A DNA stretch of 64,000 nt from Dyadobacter sediminis. Its GTDB lineage: Bacteria > Bacteroidota > Bacteroidia > Cytophagales > Spirosomataceae. The translations under genes were made by a program, and so were the position numbers. Positions 52,543 to 61,403 of this stretch are shown piece by piece. Positions within the stretch are counted from its first letter, which is position 1, and every line of letters begins with the position of its first letter. The stretch is from assembly GCF_005860765.1 (NCBI RefSeq), contig NZ_VCEI01000030.1:248001-312000 (forward strand), read 5' to 3'. The notes below the pieces were generated by a model. The model made no database searches, was not told the origin of the DNA, and worked only from the letters and a program-made list of their open reading frames with translations.

Positions 52543-54210
52543 ATGAGTAACGAAACCATTATTTTCTCAATGTCGGGGGTTAACAAAATCATTCCTCCCA
52601 ACCGGCATATTATCAAGAACATCTATTTATCCTTTTTTTATGGTGCAAAAATCGGGGTTCTAGGTTTGAATGGCTCAGGTAAATCGACGCTTTTACGCGT
52701 TATTGCCGGCATTGACAAGGATATTCAGGGGGAAGTTGTATTCTCGCCCGGCTACTCGGTAGGCATGCTGGAACAGGAACCCAAGCTGGATCCTTCCAAA
52801 ACGGTACGGGAAGTAGTGGAAGAAGGCGTTCAGGAAATTGTGAATCTTTTAAAAGAATTTGATCAAATAAACGAAGCGTTCGGGGAAGAGGATGCCGACT
52901 TTGATAAATTGCTTGAACGTCAGGGGGAAGTGCAGGAAAAGCTGGATTCCGCTGACGCATGGAATCTGGACAACCGCCTGGAAGTAGCCATGGACGCGCT
53001 TCGCTGCCCGCCGTCGGATGCGCTGGTTTCAACCTTGTCGGGCGGTGAAAAGAGAAGGGTTGCATTGTGCCGGCTGCTTTTGCGCCAGCCCGATGTACTG
53101 CTTCTGGATGAGCCTACAAACCACCTGGATGCCGAGTCGGTACTCTGGCTGGAAGAACATTTGAGACAATATAAAGGAACGGTTATAGCCGTTACGCACG
53201 ACCGTTACTTTCTGGATAATGTCGCTGGCTGGATCCTGGAACTGGACCGGGGCGAAGGCATTCCATGGAAAGGAAACTATACTTCATGGCTGGAACAGAA
53301 ACAGGAACGTCTGAAAAAAGAAGAAAAAACAGAGTCCAAACGCCAGAAAACACTTGCACGCGAACTGGAATGGGTGCGTATGGGCACGAAAGGCAGACAG
53401 GCAAAATCCAAGGCACGCCTCGGCGCTTACGAGCGGCTTTTGGGTGAAGAAGCAAGAGAGAAAGAGGAAAAACTGGAAATATTCATCCCGGCCGGCCCGC
53501 GACTTGGCAGCAAGGTTATTGAAGCGCATAACGTTTCCATGGGATTCGGGGACCGGCTTTTATACGAAAATCTGAGTTTTGCCCTGCCGCCCAACGGCAT
53601 TGTCGGAATTATTGGTCCGAACGGAGCGGGAAAAACAACGCTATTTAAACTGATAACCGGACAGCTCAAACCGCTTACAGGTCATTTTGACGTAGGTGAA
53701 ACAGTGGAACTGGCTTATGTGGATCAGGAACATGACAACCTTGATCCGGTCAAAACCGTTTACCAAAGCATTGCGGACGGTAATGACTGGATCATGATCG
53801 GCGGAAAGCAATCCAATGCAAGGGCTTATGTAAGCCGGTTTAACTTCGGCGGCGGAGATCAGGAGAAAAAAGTAGGAACGCTTTCGGGCGGAGAACGCAA
53901 CCGCGTGCATCTGGCCATGACGCTGAAAGAAGGCGGCAATCTGCTTTTACTGGATGAGCCGACAAATGATCTGGATATAAATACTTTGCGTGCTTTGGAA
54001 GAAGGCCTTGAAAACTTTGCCGGATGTGCCGTGATTATTTCCCACGACCGCTGGTTTCTGGACCGCGTAGCTACGCATATCCTGGCGTTTGAAGGCGATT
54101 CGCAGGTTTACTGGTTTGAAGGCAACTTTTCGGAATACGAAGAAAACCGCCGGAAAAGACTTGGAACGGATGCAACTCCGAAAAGAATCAAGTACAAAAA
54201 ACTGGCATAA
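52543..54210 (+). CDS. ettA: ABC-F translation factor EttA
   Basis: A 555-residue energy-dependent translational throttle protein that binds the ribosomal E site. Two ATPase cassettes: Walker A GLNGSGKST (41-49) and GPNGAGKTT, signatures LSGGEKRRVAL and LSGGERNRVHL, both followed by LLLDEPTN. The arm and P-site tractor between cassettes are present (AWNLDNRLEVAMDALRCP; KRQKTLARELEWVRMG). Full length. Confidence 0.95.
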   Translation: MSNETIIFSMSGVNKIIPPNRHIIKNIYLSFFYGAKIGVLGLNGSGKSTLLRVIAGIDKDIQGEVVFSPGYSVGMLEQEPKLDPSKTVREVVEEGVQEIVNLLKEFDQINEAFGEEDADFDKLLERQGEVQEKLDSADAWNLDNRLEVAMDALRCPPSDALVSTLSGGEKRRVALCRLLLRQPDVLLLDEPTNHLDAESVLWLEEHLRQYKGTVIAVTHDRYFLDNVAGWILELDRGEGIPWKGNYTSWLEQKQERLKKEEKTESKRQKTLARELEWVRMGTKGRQAKSKARLGAYERLLGEEAREKEEKLEIFIPAGPRLGSKVIEAHNVSMGFGDRLLYENLSFALPPNGIVGIIGPNGAGKTTLFKLITGQLKPLTGHFDVGETVELAYVDQEHDNLDPVKTVYQSIADGNDWIMIGGKQSNARAYVSRFNFGGGDQEKKVGTLSGGERNRVHLAMTLKEGGNLLLLDEPTNDLDINTLRALEEGLENFAGCAVIISHDRWFLDRVATHILAFEGDSQVYWFEGNFSEYEENRRKRLGTDATPKRIKYKKLA

Positions 54211-54231
54211 GCCGTTAAAAGAACTTTTTGT

Positions 54232-54271
54232 CAAATGCGCCTGTATATGCATACAGGCGCATTTGGTTTTT
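54232..54271 (+). terminator. Terminator after ettA
   Basis: Perfect 15-bp stem CAAATGCGCCTGTAT (54232-54246) with ATACAGGCGCATTTG (54251-54265), loop ATGC, followed by GTTTTTT. Confidence 0.92.
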
Positions 54272-54384
54272 TATACCTTTATTTTTCTTTATACAGCCCT
54301 GACAATATTAAAAGCGGGTACCGCGTAATTTGCCTAAAGGTCAATTCTTGCTAACTTTCGCCCGGAAACAGCTAAATATTATAA

Positions 54385-55770
54385 ATGGGTCAGATTTCAT
54401 CTTTGCATAAAATACATTTCATTTCTATTGGCGGCAGCGTCATGCATAATCTTGCCATTGAACTTCATCTGAAAGGGTTTCTGGTCAGCGGCTCGGATGA
54501 TGAAATTTATGAGCCTTCTGCCAGCCGTCTTGCCAAATATGACCTTCTTCCGGCCATTACCGGATGGTTTCCTGAAAAAATAACGGCCGATCTGGAAGCC
54601 GTAATCCTTGGAATGCATGCACGCCAGGATAATCCGGAACTTGCAAAGGCCAGAGAACTTGGCATCAAAGTGTATTCTTACCCGGAATATATTTTTGAAC
54701 AAAGCCAGCATAAACAGCGCGTGGTGATAGCCGGAAGTCATGGAAAAACGACAATTACTTCCATGATCCTTCACGTACTGAACTACAACAACCGTGTTTT
54801 TAATTATCTGGTAGGCGCTCAGATCGAAGGATTTGACAACATGGTGAAACTATCGGAAAATGCACCTTTGATCGTGATTGAAGGCGACGAGTATTTTACT
54901 TCTCCGCTGGACCCGACGCCGAAATTCATGCATTACCAGCCGCATATCGCACTCATCAGCGGCATTGCATGGGATCATTACAATGTCTTCCCAACGTGGG
55001 AATCCTACGTGAAGCAGTTTGAACTGCTGGCCGATTCGCTGCCGAAAGCAGGCGCAATTATTTTTGATGAAACAGACGATATGCTGGACGTAATCGGACG
55101 GAAAGAACGGCCGGATGTAGTCAGTACTGCTTACCATGCGCACCCTTACAAAGTGGTTGACGGCAAGACAATTCTTGTCACAGCCGAAGTTGGTGAAGTG
55201 CCGGTTCTTGTTTTCGGGAACCATAATATGAAAAACATCAGCGGTGCGCGGGCCGTTTGCGAACGTCTTGGCATTACGGATGAGGAATTCTATTCGGCTA
55301 TACAAACTTTCAAAGGTGCTTCCAAAAGGCTGGAACTGCTTGGCAGTAAAGCTACCGTAAATATATACCGCGACTTTGCACACGCACCTTCCAAAGTGGA
55401 GGCGACAACGGCTGCATTGAAAGAACAGTTTCCGGAACGTACTTTGATCGCCTGTGCAGAGCTGCATACTTTCAGTAGCCTGAACAAGACATTTTTAAAA
55501 CAATACCGCCGAAAACTGAATGCCGCCGATGTTGCCGTTGTTTATTACAATCCTCAGACGCTGGAACACAAACGGCTTGAACCCATTACCGAAGAAGAAA
55601 TCCGGACAGCTTTTAAAAGAGATGACCTGAAAGTATTTACAGATTCGGCAGCATTGACCGATTTTCTTAAATCTCTGAAATGGGAAAATACCAACCTGCT
55701 GCTGATGAGTTCCGGCACATTCGGTGATACAGACCTGAAAAAACTGTCTGAAGAAATTCTTGTATTCTGA
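54385..55770 (+). CDS. mpl: Mpl-like UDP-MurNAc:tripeptide ligase
   Basis: A 461-residue Mur-ligase-family enzyme that reuses cell-wall peptide by joining L-Ala-gamma-D-Glu-mDAP to UDP-MurNAc. The ATP loop GSHGKTT is at 117-123; N-terminal HFISIGGSVMHNLAIELHLKG and GSDDEIYEP match Mpl rather than MurC. FAHAPSKVEATTAAL is in the C-terminal domain. In Bacteroidota it is often labelled peptidoglycan synthetase. Confidence 0.87.
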   Translation: MGQISSLHKIHFISIGGSVMHNLAIELHLKGFLVSGSDDEIYEPSASRLAKYDLLPAITGWFPEKITADLEAVILGMHARQDNPELAKARELGIKVYSYPEYIFEQSQHKQRVVIAGSHGKTTITSMILHVLNYNNRVFNYLVGAQIEGFDNMVKLSENAPLIVIEGDEYFTSPLDPTPKFMHYQPHIALISGIAWDHYNVFPTWESYVKQFELLADSLPKAGAIIFDETDDMLDVIGRKERPDVVSTAYHAHPYKVVDGKTILVTAEVGEVPVLVFGNHNMKNISGARAVCERLGITDEEFYSAIQTFKGASKRLELLGSKATVNIYRDFAHAPSKVEATTAALKEQFPERTLIACAELHTFSSLNKTFLKQYRRKLNAADVAVVYYNPQTLEHKRLEPITEEEIRTAFKRDDLKVFTDSAALTDFLKSLKWENTNLLLMSSGTFGDTDLKKLSEEILVF

Positions 55771-55805
55771 TATATGCCCTGTATTCCATTTCAAACAAGC
55801 ATTTC

Positions 55806-56402
55806 ATGCAATCTATCGTAGTATATTGTGGTTCAAACCACGGAAACAAGCCTGTGTATGCAGAATCGGCGTATGCACTTGGTGAAGAACTTGCCAGAAG
55901 AAATATAAAACTTGTTTACGGCGGCGGAAACATGGGCCTGATGGGACGTGTTGCGGACGGTGCCATGGACAACAATGGCTCGGTTACAGGCATTATACCT
56001 AATTTTCTGGCTAAGCTGGAAGTAGCACACAAAACCCTGACGGAGCTTCATTTTGTGGATACGATGCATGAACGCAAAGCCAAGATGGTTTCTTTGTCCG
56101 ACGGCGTCATTGCGCTTCCGGGCGGGTACGGGACGTTTGATGAACTGTTCGAAATTCTTACCTGGTCGCAGCTGCGTATTTTCAATGGCCCGGTCGGCTT
56201 GCTGAATATTAACGGCTATTACGATCTGCTGCTTCTGCAACTGGAAAAAATGGTTGAAGAAGGATTTTTGCACATAGCAAACCGTGATCTTCTGGTTGTA
56301 GCTGCTGACCCGATTACACTGCTGGAAAAGATGGATGCATTCCGACTTGCAAATCCGGAAAATAAGCCGTTGGATAACTCGTTATACATAGACAATAACT
56401 AA
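55806..56402 (+). CDS. LOG family (TIGR00730) nucleotide phosphoribohydrolase
   Basis: A 198-residue Rossmann protein that hydrolyses the N-glycosidic bond of nucleoside 5'-monophosphates or cytokinin ribotides. Nucleotide-binding GGGNMGLMG (39-47) and catalytic PGGYGTFDE (105-113) are intact. Older labels as lysine decarboxylase are wrong. It follows mpl by 35 bases and may be cotranscribed. Confidence 0.92.
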   Translation: MQSIVVYCGSNHGNKPVYAESAYALGEELARRNIKLVYGGGNMGLMGRVADGAMDNNGSVTGIIPNFLAKLEVAHKTLTELHFVDTMHERKAKMVSLSDGVIALPGGYGTFDELFEILTWSQLRIFNGPVGLLNINGYYDLLLLQLEKMVEEGFLHIANRDLLVVAADPITLLEKMDAFRLANPENKPLDNSLYIDNN

Positions 56403-56455
56403 TTGACGAAGCGTTGACAGTTGCTTTTACCACACTAACCTATCCTTCCAAAGCA

Positions 56456-58033
56456 ATGCGTATTTCCTTATTTTTAACTTGTATGTTTCTCCTTTCTGCA
56501 CGCGTATATGCGCAGCCTGAAAATCTGGGAAAAACGGTAAATACGGAATTTAATGAAATAAGCCCGATTATTTCTCCGGACGGAAAAACGATCTATTTTT
56601 CAAGGATCAGCCATCCGCAGAATACGCATGGGGCCAAAGGAAGCCAGGATATCTGGTTTTCGGAACTTAAAAACGACAAATGGACTCCGGCCCGCCGCCT
56701 TCCGCCTCCGCTCAACAAAGAGGATTACAACAGTCTTTACAGCATTACGCCGGATGGAAATACGCTGTTGCTCAAAGGTGCGTACAAGAACGGAGTTTAT
56801 GAAACCCGAGGGTTTTCGACGAGCAAAAAAACGTCGCGCGGCTGGGGTGCGCCTAACAAACTGGACATTCCGGGCTATTCCAAAATCAGCAAAGGCCAGT
56901 TTGACTGCGGGTACCTTTCAACCGATGGAAAAGTATTGGTGATGTCATTCAGTGAAAAAAAGAACAGCAAGGTCGATGATATGTATGTAAGTTTCAAACA
57001 AAAAGACGGAACATGGACAAAGCCGCTGAACCTAGGCCCGGAAATCAATACCGAAGAATTTACCGAAACAACGCCTTTTCTAGCGCCGGACGGCGTAACC
57101 ATATATTTTTCAAGCGACCGTAAAGGCGGATTGGGAAGCAATGACATCTATTTCAGCAAGCGGATTGATAAAACATGGAAAAGATGGAGCAAGCCCGTTA
57201 ATCTCGGCCCGGCCATTAATTCGGATGGGTATGACGCTTATTACACGATTTCTGCACTGGGCGATTATGCTTACATGACTTCGTTTAAAGAAACCGAGGG
57301 AAAAGGCGATGTTGTGCGTTACAATCTCAGCCCGAAACCTGCTGCGGAAGATTCTGCCGAAGCGCCGATTGCCAACATCCCGACTGCTGATCCCGTTGTG
57401 ATGGTCAGTGGAAAAGTGATCAACTCCAAAACAGGAAAGCCGGTTGAAGCAACTATTATTTATGAGAACCTGGCAGACGGCGAAGAAGTAGGAACCGCTA
57501 CAACCAACCCGGCCACCGGAGAATACAAAATCGTATTGCCATATGGCCAAAAATACAGCTGGCGGGCCGTTGCACCCGATTTTATCGCAGAAGGAGAAAA
57601 TATAGACCTGACGGACTCAACAAACAACGGGGAAAAAGGATTTAAGGAAATTGCAAACAAATCGCTGAAACTGATCCCGATTGAAGAAGGCCAGATTGTA
57701 AGACTTAATAATATTTTCTTTGCAACGGGAAAATCCACCTTAAACAGCGAGTCATTTCCCGAACTGAACCGTATTGCGCTTTCCATGACAGAAAATAAAA
57801 CGCTGACCATTGAGCTGGGCGGCCATACGGATAATACCGGTAGTGACGAATTCAACCTGAAACTTTCTCAGGACCGCGCAGACTCTGTAAGGGAATATCT
57901 GATTGGCAAAGGCATTGAACCCGACCGTGTGGCCAGCAAAGGTTATGGCGAAACAGTTCCGGTGGCTAAAAATGACACTCCGGAAGGCCAGCAGCGCAAC
58001 CGTCGTGTGGAATTCAAGATTCTGAAGAAATGA
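56456..58033 (+). CDS. PD40-repeat OmpA family protein
   Basis: A 525-residue envelope protein: signal peptide (MRISLFLTCMFLLSARVYAQ), a beta-propeller of PD40/WD40-like repeats (ISPDGKTIYFSR, APDGVTIYFSSDRKGG), a carboxypeptidase-regulatory-like domain (VSGKVINSKTGKPVEATI, about residues 312-400) and a C-terminal OmpA peptidoglycan-binding domain (ELGGHTDNTGSDEFN, SQDRADSVREYL). The ATG at 56456 is chosen because it starts the signal peptide; a TTG at 56414 is upstream in frame. Such proteins often associate with the type IX secretion machinery, but no partner genes are here. Confidence 0.9.
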   Translation: MRISLFLTCMFLLSARVYAQPENLGKTVNTEFNEISPIISPDGKTIYFSRISHPQNTHGAKGSQDIWFSELKNDKWTPARRLPPPLNKEDYNSLYSITPDGNTLLLKGAYKNGVYETRGFSTSKKTSRGWGAPNKLDIPGYSKISKGQFDCGYLSTDGKVLVMSFSEKKNSKVDDMYVSFKQKDGTWTKPLNLGPEINTEEFTETTPFLAPDGVTIYFSSDRKGGLGSNDIYFSKRIDKTWKRWSKPVNLGPAINSDGYDAYYTISALGDYAYMTSFKETEGKGDVVRYNLSPKPAAEDSAEAPIANIPTADPVVMVSGKVINSKTGKPVEATIIYENLADGEEVGTATTNPATGEYKIVLPYGQKYSWRAVAPDFIAEGENIDLTDSTNNGEKGFKEIANKSLKLIPIEEGQIVRLNNIFFATGKSTLNSESFPELNRIALSMTENKTLTIELGGHTDNTGSDEFNLKLSQDRADSVREYLIGKGIEPDRVASKGYGETVPVAKNDTPEGQQRNRRVEFKILKK

Positions 58034-58099
58034 TGCAGGTAAATACCGATCAATGATGATCAGATCTTTCAGTAACTTGAAATCAAAAGCGGGGAAACC

Positions 58100-58711
58100 T
58101 CAGTAAATAATAATTATAAACAGGAAAACGGCAAGCCAGAGCGCGCCGGTAAAATGCCAGTAACGCGTCAGCAGCTGGATACGCAGCCGGTTGGGAGGAT
58201 TTACGCTGTAAACAAACGAATCTACATAAGATCTGTTTTTAACGGCTTTACGGAACAAGTGAAGCAAATAAATTACACCCGCTGCAATGTGAATAAGGTG
58301 CAATCCCGTAAGCAGATATATAAACCCGACAGACGTATTGGCGTTGTTAAAAACACCTGAATTGATCATTTCCGCCCAGCCGCTGGCCTGTAATAAAATA
58401 AACGTAACGCCTAAAAGCAGCGTTACGCCCAGGAAAACGCGGTAATGCAGAAAACGCTCGTTTACAAAGGCCAGATTGGCTTCATGCAACGTAATACTGC
58501 TGAATAAAATCACCAGCGTACTCAACCAGAACATATCGGGAAGTACAACCAAATGACCGATTTCCTTGTGCATGCGGACAAGGAAAATAATGAAAATAGA
58601 AGTAAACAGAAGTGAGCTGCCCGCAACGCCCAGCCAAAGCATGAAGCCAAGAGGCTCACGCCGCTTTGTAAAAGGATTTTCCTTTAATTTAGTTGTAGGT
58701 TTTAAGCTCAT
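58100..58711 (-). CDS. Cytochrome c oxidase subunit III-like protein
   Basis: A 203-residue membrane protein with five hydrophobic segments. FVNERFLHYRVFLGVTLLLG, VGFIYLLTGLHLIHIAAGVIYLL and RIQLLTRYWHFTGALWLAVF are typical of heme-copper oxidase subunit III. The catalytic subunits I and II are not in the window, so this is an isolated copy or belongs to a distant operon. Confidence 0.9.
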   Translation of the reverse strand: MSLKPTTKLKENPFTKRREPLGFMLWLGVAGSSLLFTSIFIIFLVRMHKEIGHLVVLPDMFWLSTLVILFSSITLHEANLAFVNERFLHYRVFLGVTLLLGVTFILLQASGWAEMINSGVFNNANTSVGFIYLLTGLHLIHIAAGVIYLLHLFRKAVKNRSYVDSFVYSVNPPNRLRIQLLTRYWHFTGALWLAVFLFIIIIY

Positions 58712-58796
58712 TTTATTATTTCAGTTTTTAAGCAAGTTTAAACGACCGGCCATAATTATAATTTTGTTCTGCTTTCATCTGGCCGAATCGTCAATT

Positions 58797-59606
58797 TCAA
58801 CTTAGAAAACCTTGCCAGACTTTAAATTTACTAAAATGTTTTTTTAAATCTTTTTCATTCTCAAAAATCCCATAAAGTGTTGAACCGGAGCCGCTCATAG
58901 CCGCGTATGCTGCACCGGATTCATATAAATCGTCCTTGATTTTTTGTAAAAGAGGATATTTCGGGAAAAGTGTTGCTTCAAAATCATTTTTAACCTGATC
59001 TTTCCATTTTGACACGGGCTGTTGCAATACATTACGTAAATCTGAACGGCCGGGTTGCGGATTTATTCCTGCATAGGCTTCAATGGTTGAAATATGTATG
59101 CCCGGATTTACCAGCACAATCCATTTTCCCCGCAGTTTCAGATCAATTTCCTCAAACCGGTCCCCTTTCTCAAAACAATATGCCGGTTTGTCAAGAATGA
59201 AAAAAGCACAATCGCTTCCCAATCTACGTGCGTAGTCCAGTTGTTTTTCAAAAGAAATTCTCAGGTTAAACTGCTGATTCAAAGCTTTAATGGCGAAAGC
59301 GGCATCCGACGAACCGCCGCCCAGCCCTGCGCCGATGGGAACGGCCTTAAGCAAATGCATCTGAACGGGCGGTAATGCATAATCTGCTGCAAGCATATGA
59401 TATGCCTGCACACAAAGATTATCCGCATTGTTTCCGGGAATGGCAATTCCATCAGACTGGAAATCAAATTGCCCGGCTGCTGTAATTTCCAGCGCATCCG
59501 ACCATCCGACCGGATAAAAGCATGATTCAATATTATGGTAACCGTCCGGTCTTTTCTCAACAATGTTCAGGCCAATGTTGATTTTGGCATTTGGAAATAC
59601 AATCAT
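58797..59606 (-). CDS. ispE: 4-diphosphocytidyl-2-C-methyl-D-erythritol kinase
   Basis: GHMP kinase of the MEP isoprenoid pathway. The 269 residues start with MIVFPNAKINIGLNIVEKRPDGYH, and the ATP loop PIGAGLGGGSSDAA is at 90-103; AAMSGSGSTLYG closes the active site. The frame is open to 59678 but ATG 59606 begins the family's first strand. It follows the M28 peptidase gene after 43 bases in the same direction. Confidence 0.95.
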   Translation of the reverse strand: MIVFPNAKINIGLNIVEKRPDGYHNIESCFYPVGWSDALEITAAGQFDFQSDGIAIPGNNADNLCVQAYHMLAADYALPPVQMHLLKAVPIGAGLGGGSSDAAFAIKALNQQFNLRISFEKQLDYARRLGSDCAFFILDKPAYCFEKGDRFEEIDLKLRGKWIVLVNPGIHISTIEAYAGINPQPGRSDLRNVLQQPVSKWKDQVKNDFEATLFPKYPLLQKIKDDLYESGAAYAAMSGSGSTLYGIFENEKDLKKHFSKFKVWQGFLS

Positions 59607-59649
59607 TGCAGTCAAAATTTGACTGCAATTTAGAAGGTTTTGAATAAAA

Positions 59650-61113
59650 CTACTGCTCCCAACGCCATTCCTGACCAATTACAAGTTCCTCTTTAAGCCC
59701 TTGCGAAATCAGGAAATCGCGTGTCTTCTGATCTGACAGCTTTTTAACAGCGAGCTTGTCCGTATTGGAAAGCGCATACAGATACATGGAAGCAATCCGG
59801 ACCGTATTTTCAAACTGCTCCTTGTTCACCAGACTGAAATCATCACAATCTGCATGATAACACTGAAGAACTTCGGGGTCAAGATGTCCCGACAAACCGG
59901 CAATGGGAACGCCTTCCAGCATAAAGGGCTGATGGTCACTATGAAGCCCGGCACGGTTTGCTGCTTCATTTTTATAACTCTGATCAACCTGATGAATGGC
60001 ATTGCCGACCGTTGTAAAAAATTCGTTCATTTCCGTTCTTCCAAAAGCATTCACACCTTTCGGATCGTTGGTCATATCCAGGTTCATCATGTAACTTACC
60101 TTGTCTATTTCCCCTGATTTTTTCAGTTCATTCACAAAGTGCTTGGACCCAAGCAAGCCCTGCTCCTCGCCCATGAATAATACAAACTGGATCGTGCGTT
60201 CCGGTTTTACTTTCAAGGCCTTGAACGTTCTTGCAATATCCAGTACAGCGAAAGAACCGATTCCATTGTCAATAGCGCCTGTTGCCAGATCCCACGAATC
60301 CAGATGACCTCCGATAATGACTTTTTCATTTGATTTGCCTTTCAGCGTTGCAATTACATTCCTGGCTTTGATGGGCTTTGAAATATTATGCATATTGATA
60401 TGCGCTTCCAGCGGGCCTTCTTCTTTCAGCCATTTTCTAAGCTCTGATCCGCTTTCGTTGGAAATACAAACAGCGGGAATAGAAATGATTGCGCCTGTAA
60501 CAGAAGCGGTTCCGGTCAGCAGGATTTTGCCCGGGGCACCATTCACCATAATCACCCCGGTTGCTCCGTATTTGATAGCCAAGGCCGTTTTTTCGGACCT
60601 GTGCAGGTTCTTTTTATCCGTAACACCGACAAGATTAATATTGGCAAGTACTACTTTGCCTTTTACCATGTCCTTTGCGGCCTCGAAGTCTTCTTCCAGA
60701 CCATTGCCGACATCCACGATTTCACCCTGAAGATCGGATTCTACCGGAGAATGCGCCAGTGAAACAACAGGAACTTCCCGGAAGTTATCGCTACTGCCGG
60801 GTGCAACGGCCAAAGTTACCGTATCGCGCATCCATGCCTCAACTTCAAAAGGCTGAAAAACGACATCTTTAAACCCGTAACTTTTAAGGAGCTTGAATGC
60901 ATAATCTTCTGCGTGTTCTCCGTTCACACTTCCCGTCAGGCGGTGCCCGATGCTTTTGGTTGCTTCACCCAGTGTGGCGTAAGCTTTGCTGTTCTTTCTG
61001 ACTTCGTTATCTATTTTTGAAAATTGCTTTTCCCAATTCTTATCACTGACACGGAACCCGGCGAACAAAACAATAAATCCACTAAATAAAAAGATTTGTA
61101 CAACTTTTTTCAT
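59650..61113 (-). CDS. Exported M28 family metallopeptidase with PA domain
   Basis: A 487-residue aminopeptidase: signal peptide (MKKVVQIFLFSGFIVLFAGF), a protease-associated insert (residues about 130-250), and the M28 core with zinc ligands in GGHLDSWD, AIDNGIGS, FMGEEQGLLGS, NLDMTNDP and YHADCDDFS. All ligands are present. Probably a periplasmic carboxypeptidase Q-like enzyme. Confidence 0.92.
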   Translation of the reverse strand: MKKVVQIFLFSGFIVLFAGFRVSDKNWEKQFSKIDNEVRKNSKAYATLGEATKSIGHRLTGSVNGEHAEDYAFKLLKSYGFKDVVFQPFEVEAWMRDTVTLAVAPGSSDNFREVPVVSLAHSPVESDLQGEIVDVGNGLEEDFEAAKDMVKGKVVLANINLVGVTDKKNLHRSEKTALAIKYGATGVIMVNGAPGKILLTGTASVTGAIISIPAVCISNESGSELRKWLKEEGPLEAHINMHNISKPIKARNVIATLKGKSNEKVIIGGHLDSWDLATGAIDNGIGSFAVLDIARTFKALKVKPERTIQFVLFMGEEQGLLGSKHFVNELKKSGEIDKVSYMMNLDMTNDPKGVNAFGRTEMNEFFTTVGNAIHQVDQSYKNEAANRAGLHSDHQPFMLEGVPIAGLSGHLDPEVLQCYHADCDDFSLVNKEQFENTVRIASMYLYALSNTDKLAVKKLSDQKTRDFLISQGLKEELVIGQEWRWEQ

Positions 61114-61303
61114 AATACCCGATCAAGGATGCGTGTTACTTACTAATTTTTGAAAACTACATGGAAGTTACTGCAAGATAAACACAAATTAGGTCCTAAA
61201 ATGATTCCAGGGGTTTCAATGTATTAATTAAAATACAGAATTTTTTCTACAAGAAAATGGCAGTAGAAAAATAAACTAAAATTTAACAGATTTTGCAAAG
61301 TCA

Positions 61304-61328
61304 GTTAAGTGTAAATATTACACTTAAC
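61304..61328. promoter_or_regulatory. Perfect 25-bp palindromic operator upstream of xylB
   Basis: GTTAAGTGTAA (61304-61314), spacer ATA, TTACACTTAAC (61318-61328). It lies 76-100 bases upstream of the xylB ATG and about 34 bases before a -7-like TACTTTTC (61362-61369). Symmetry and position fit a dimeric regulator; no regulator gene is adjacent. Confidence 0.7.
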
Positions 61329-61403
61329 AATATTTTTTATGAAATTATTTAATCAATTTTGTACTTTTCAACACTTATATTTAAACAATTAAAGCATTTC
61401 AAA

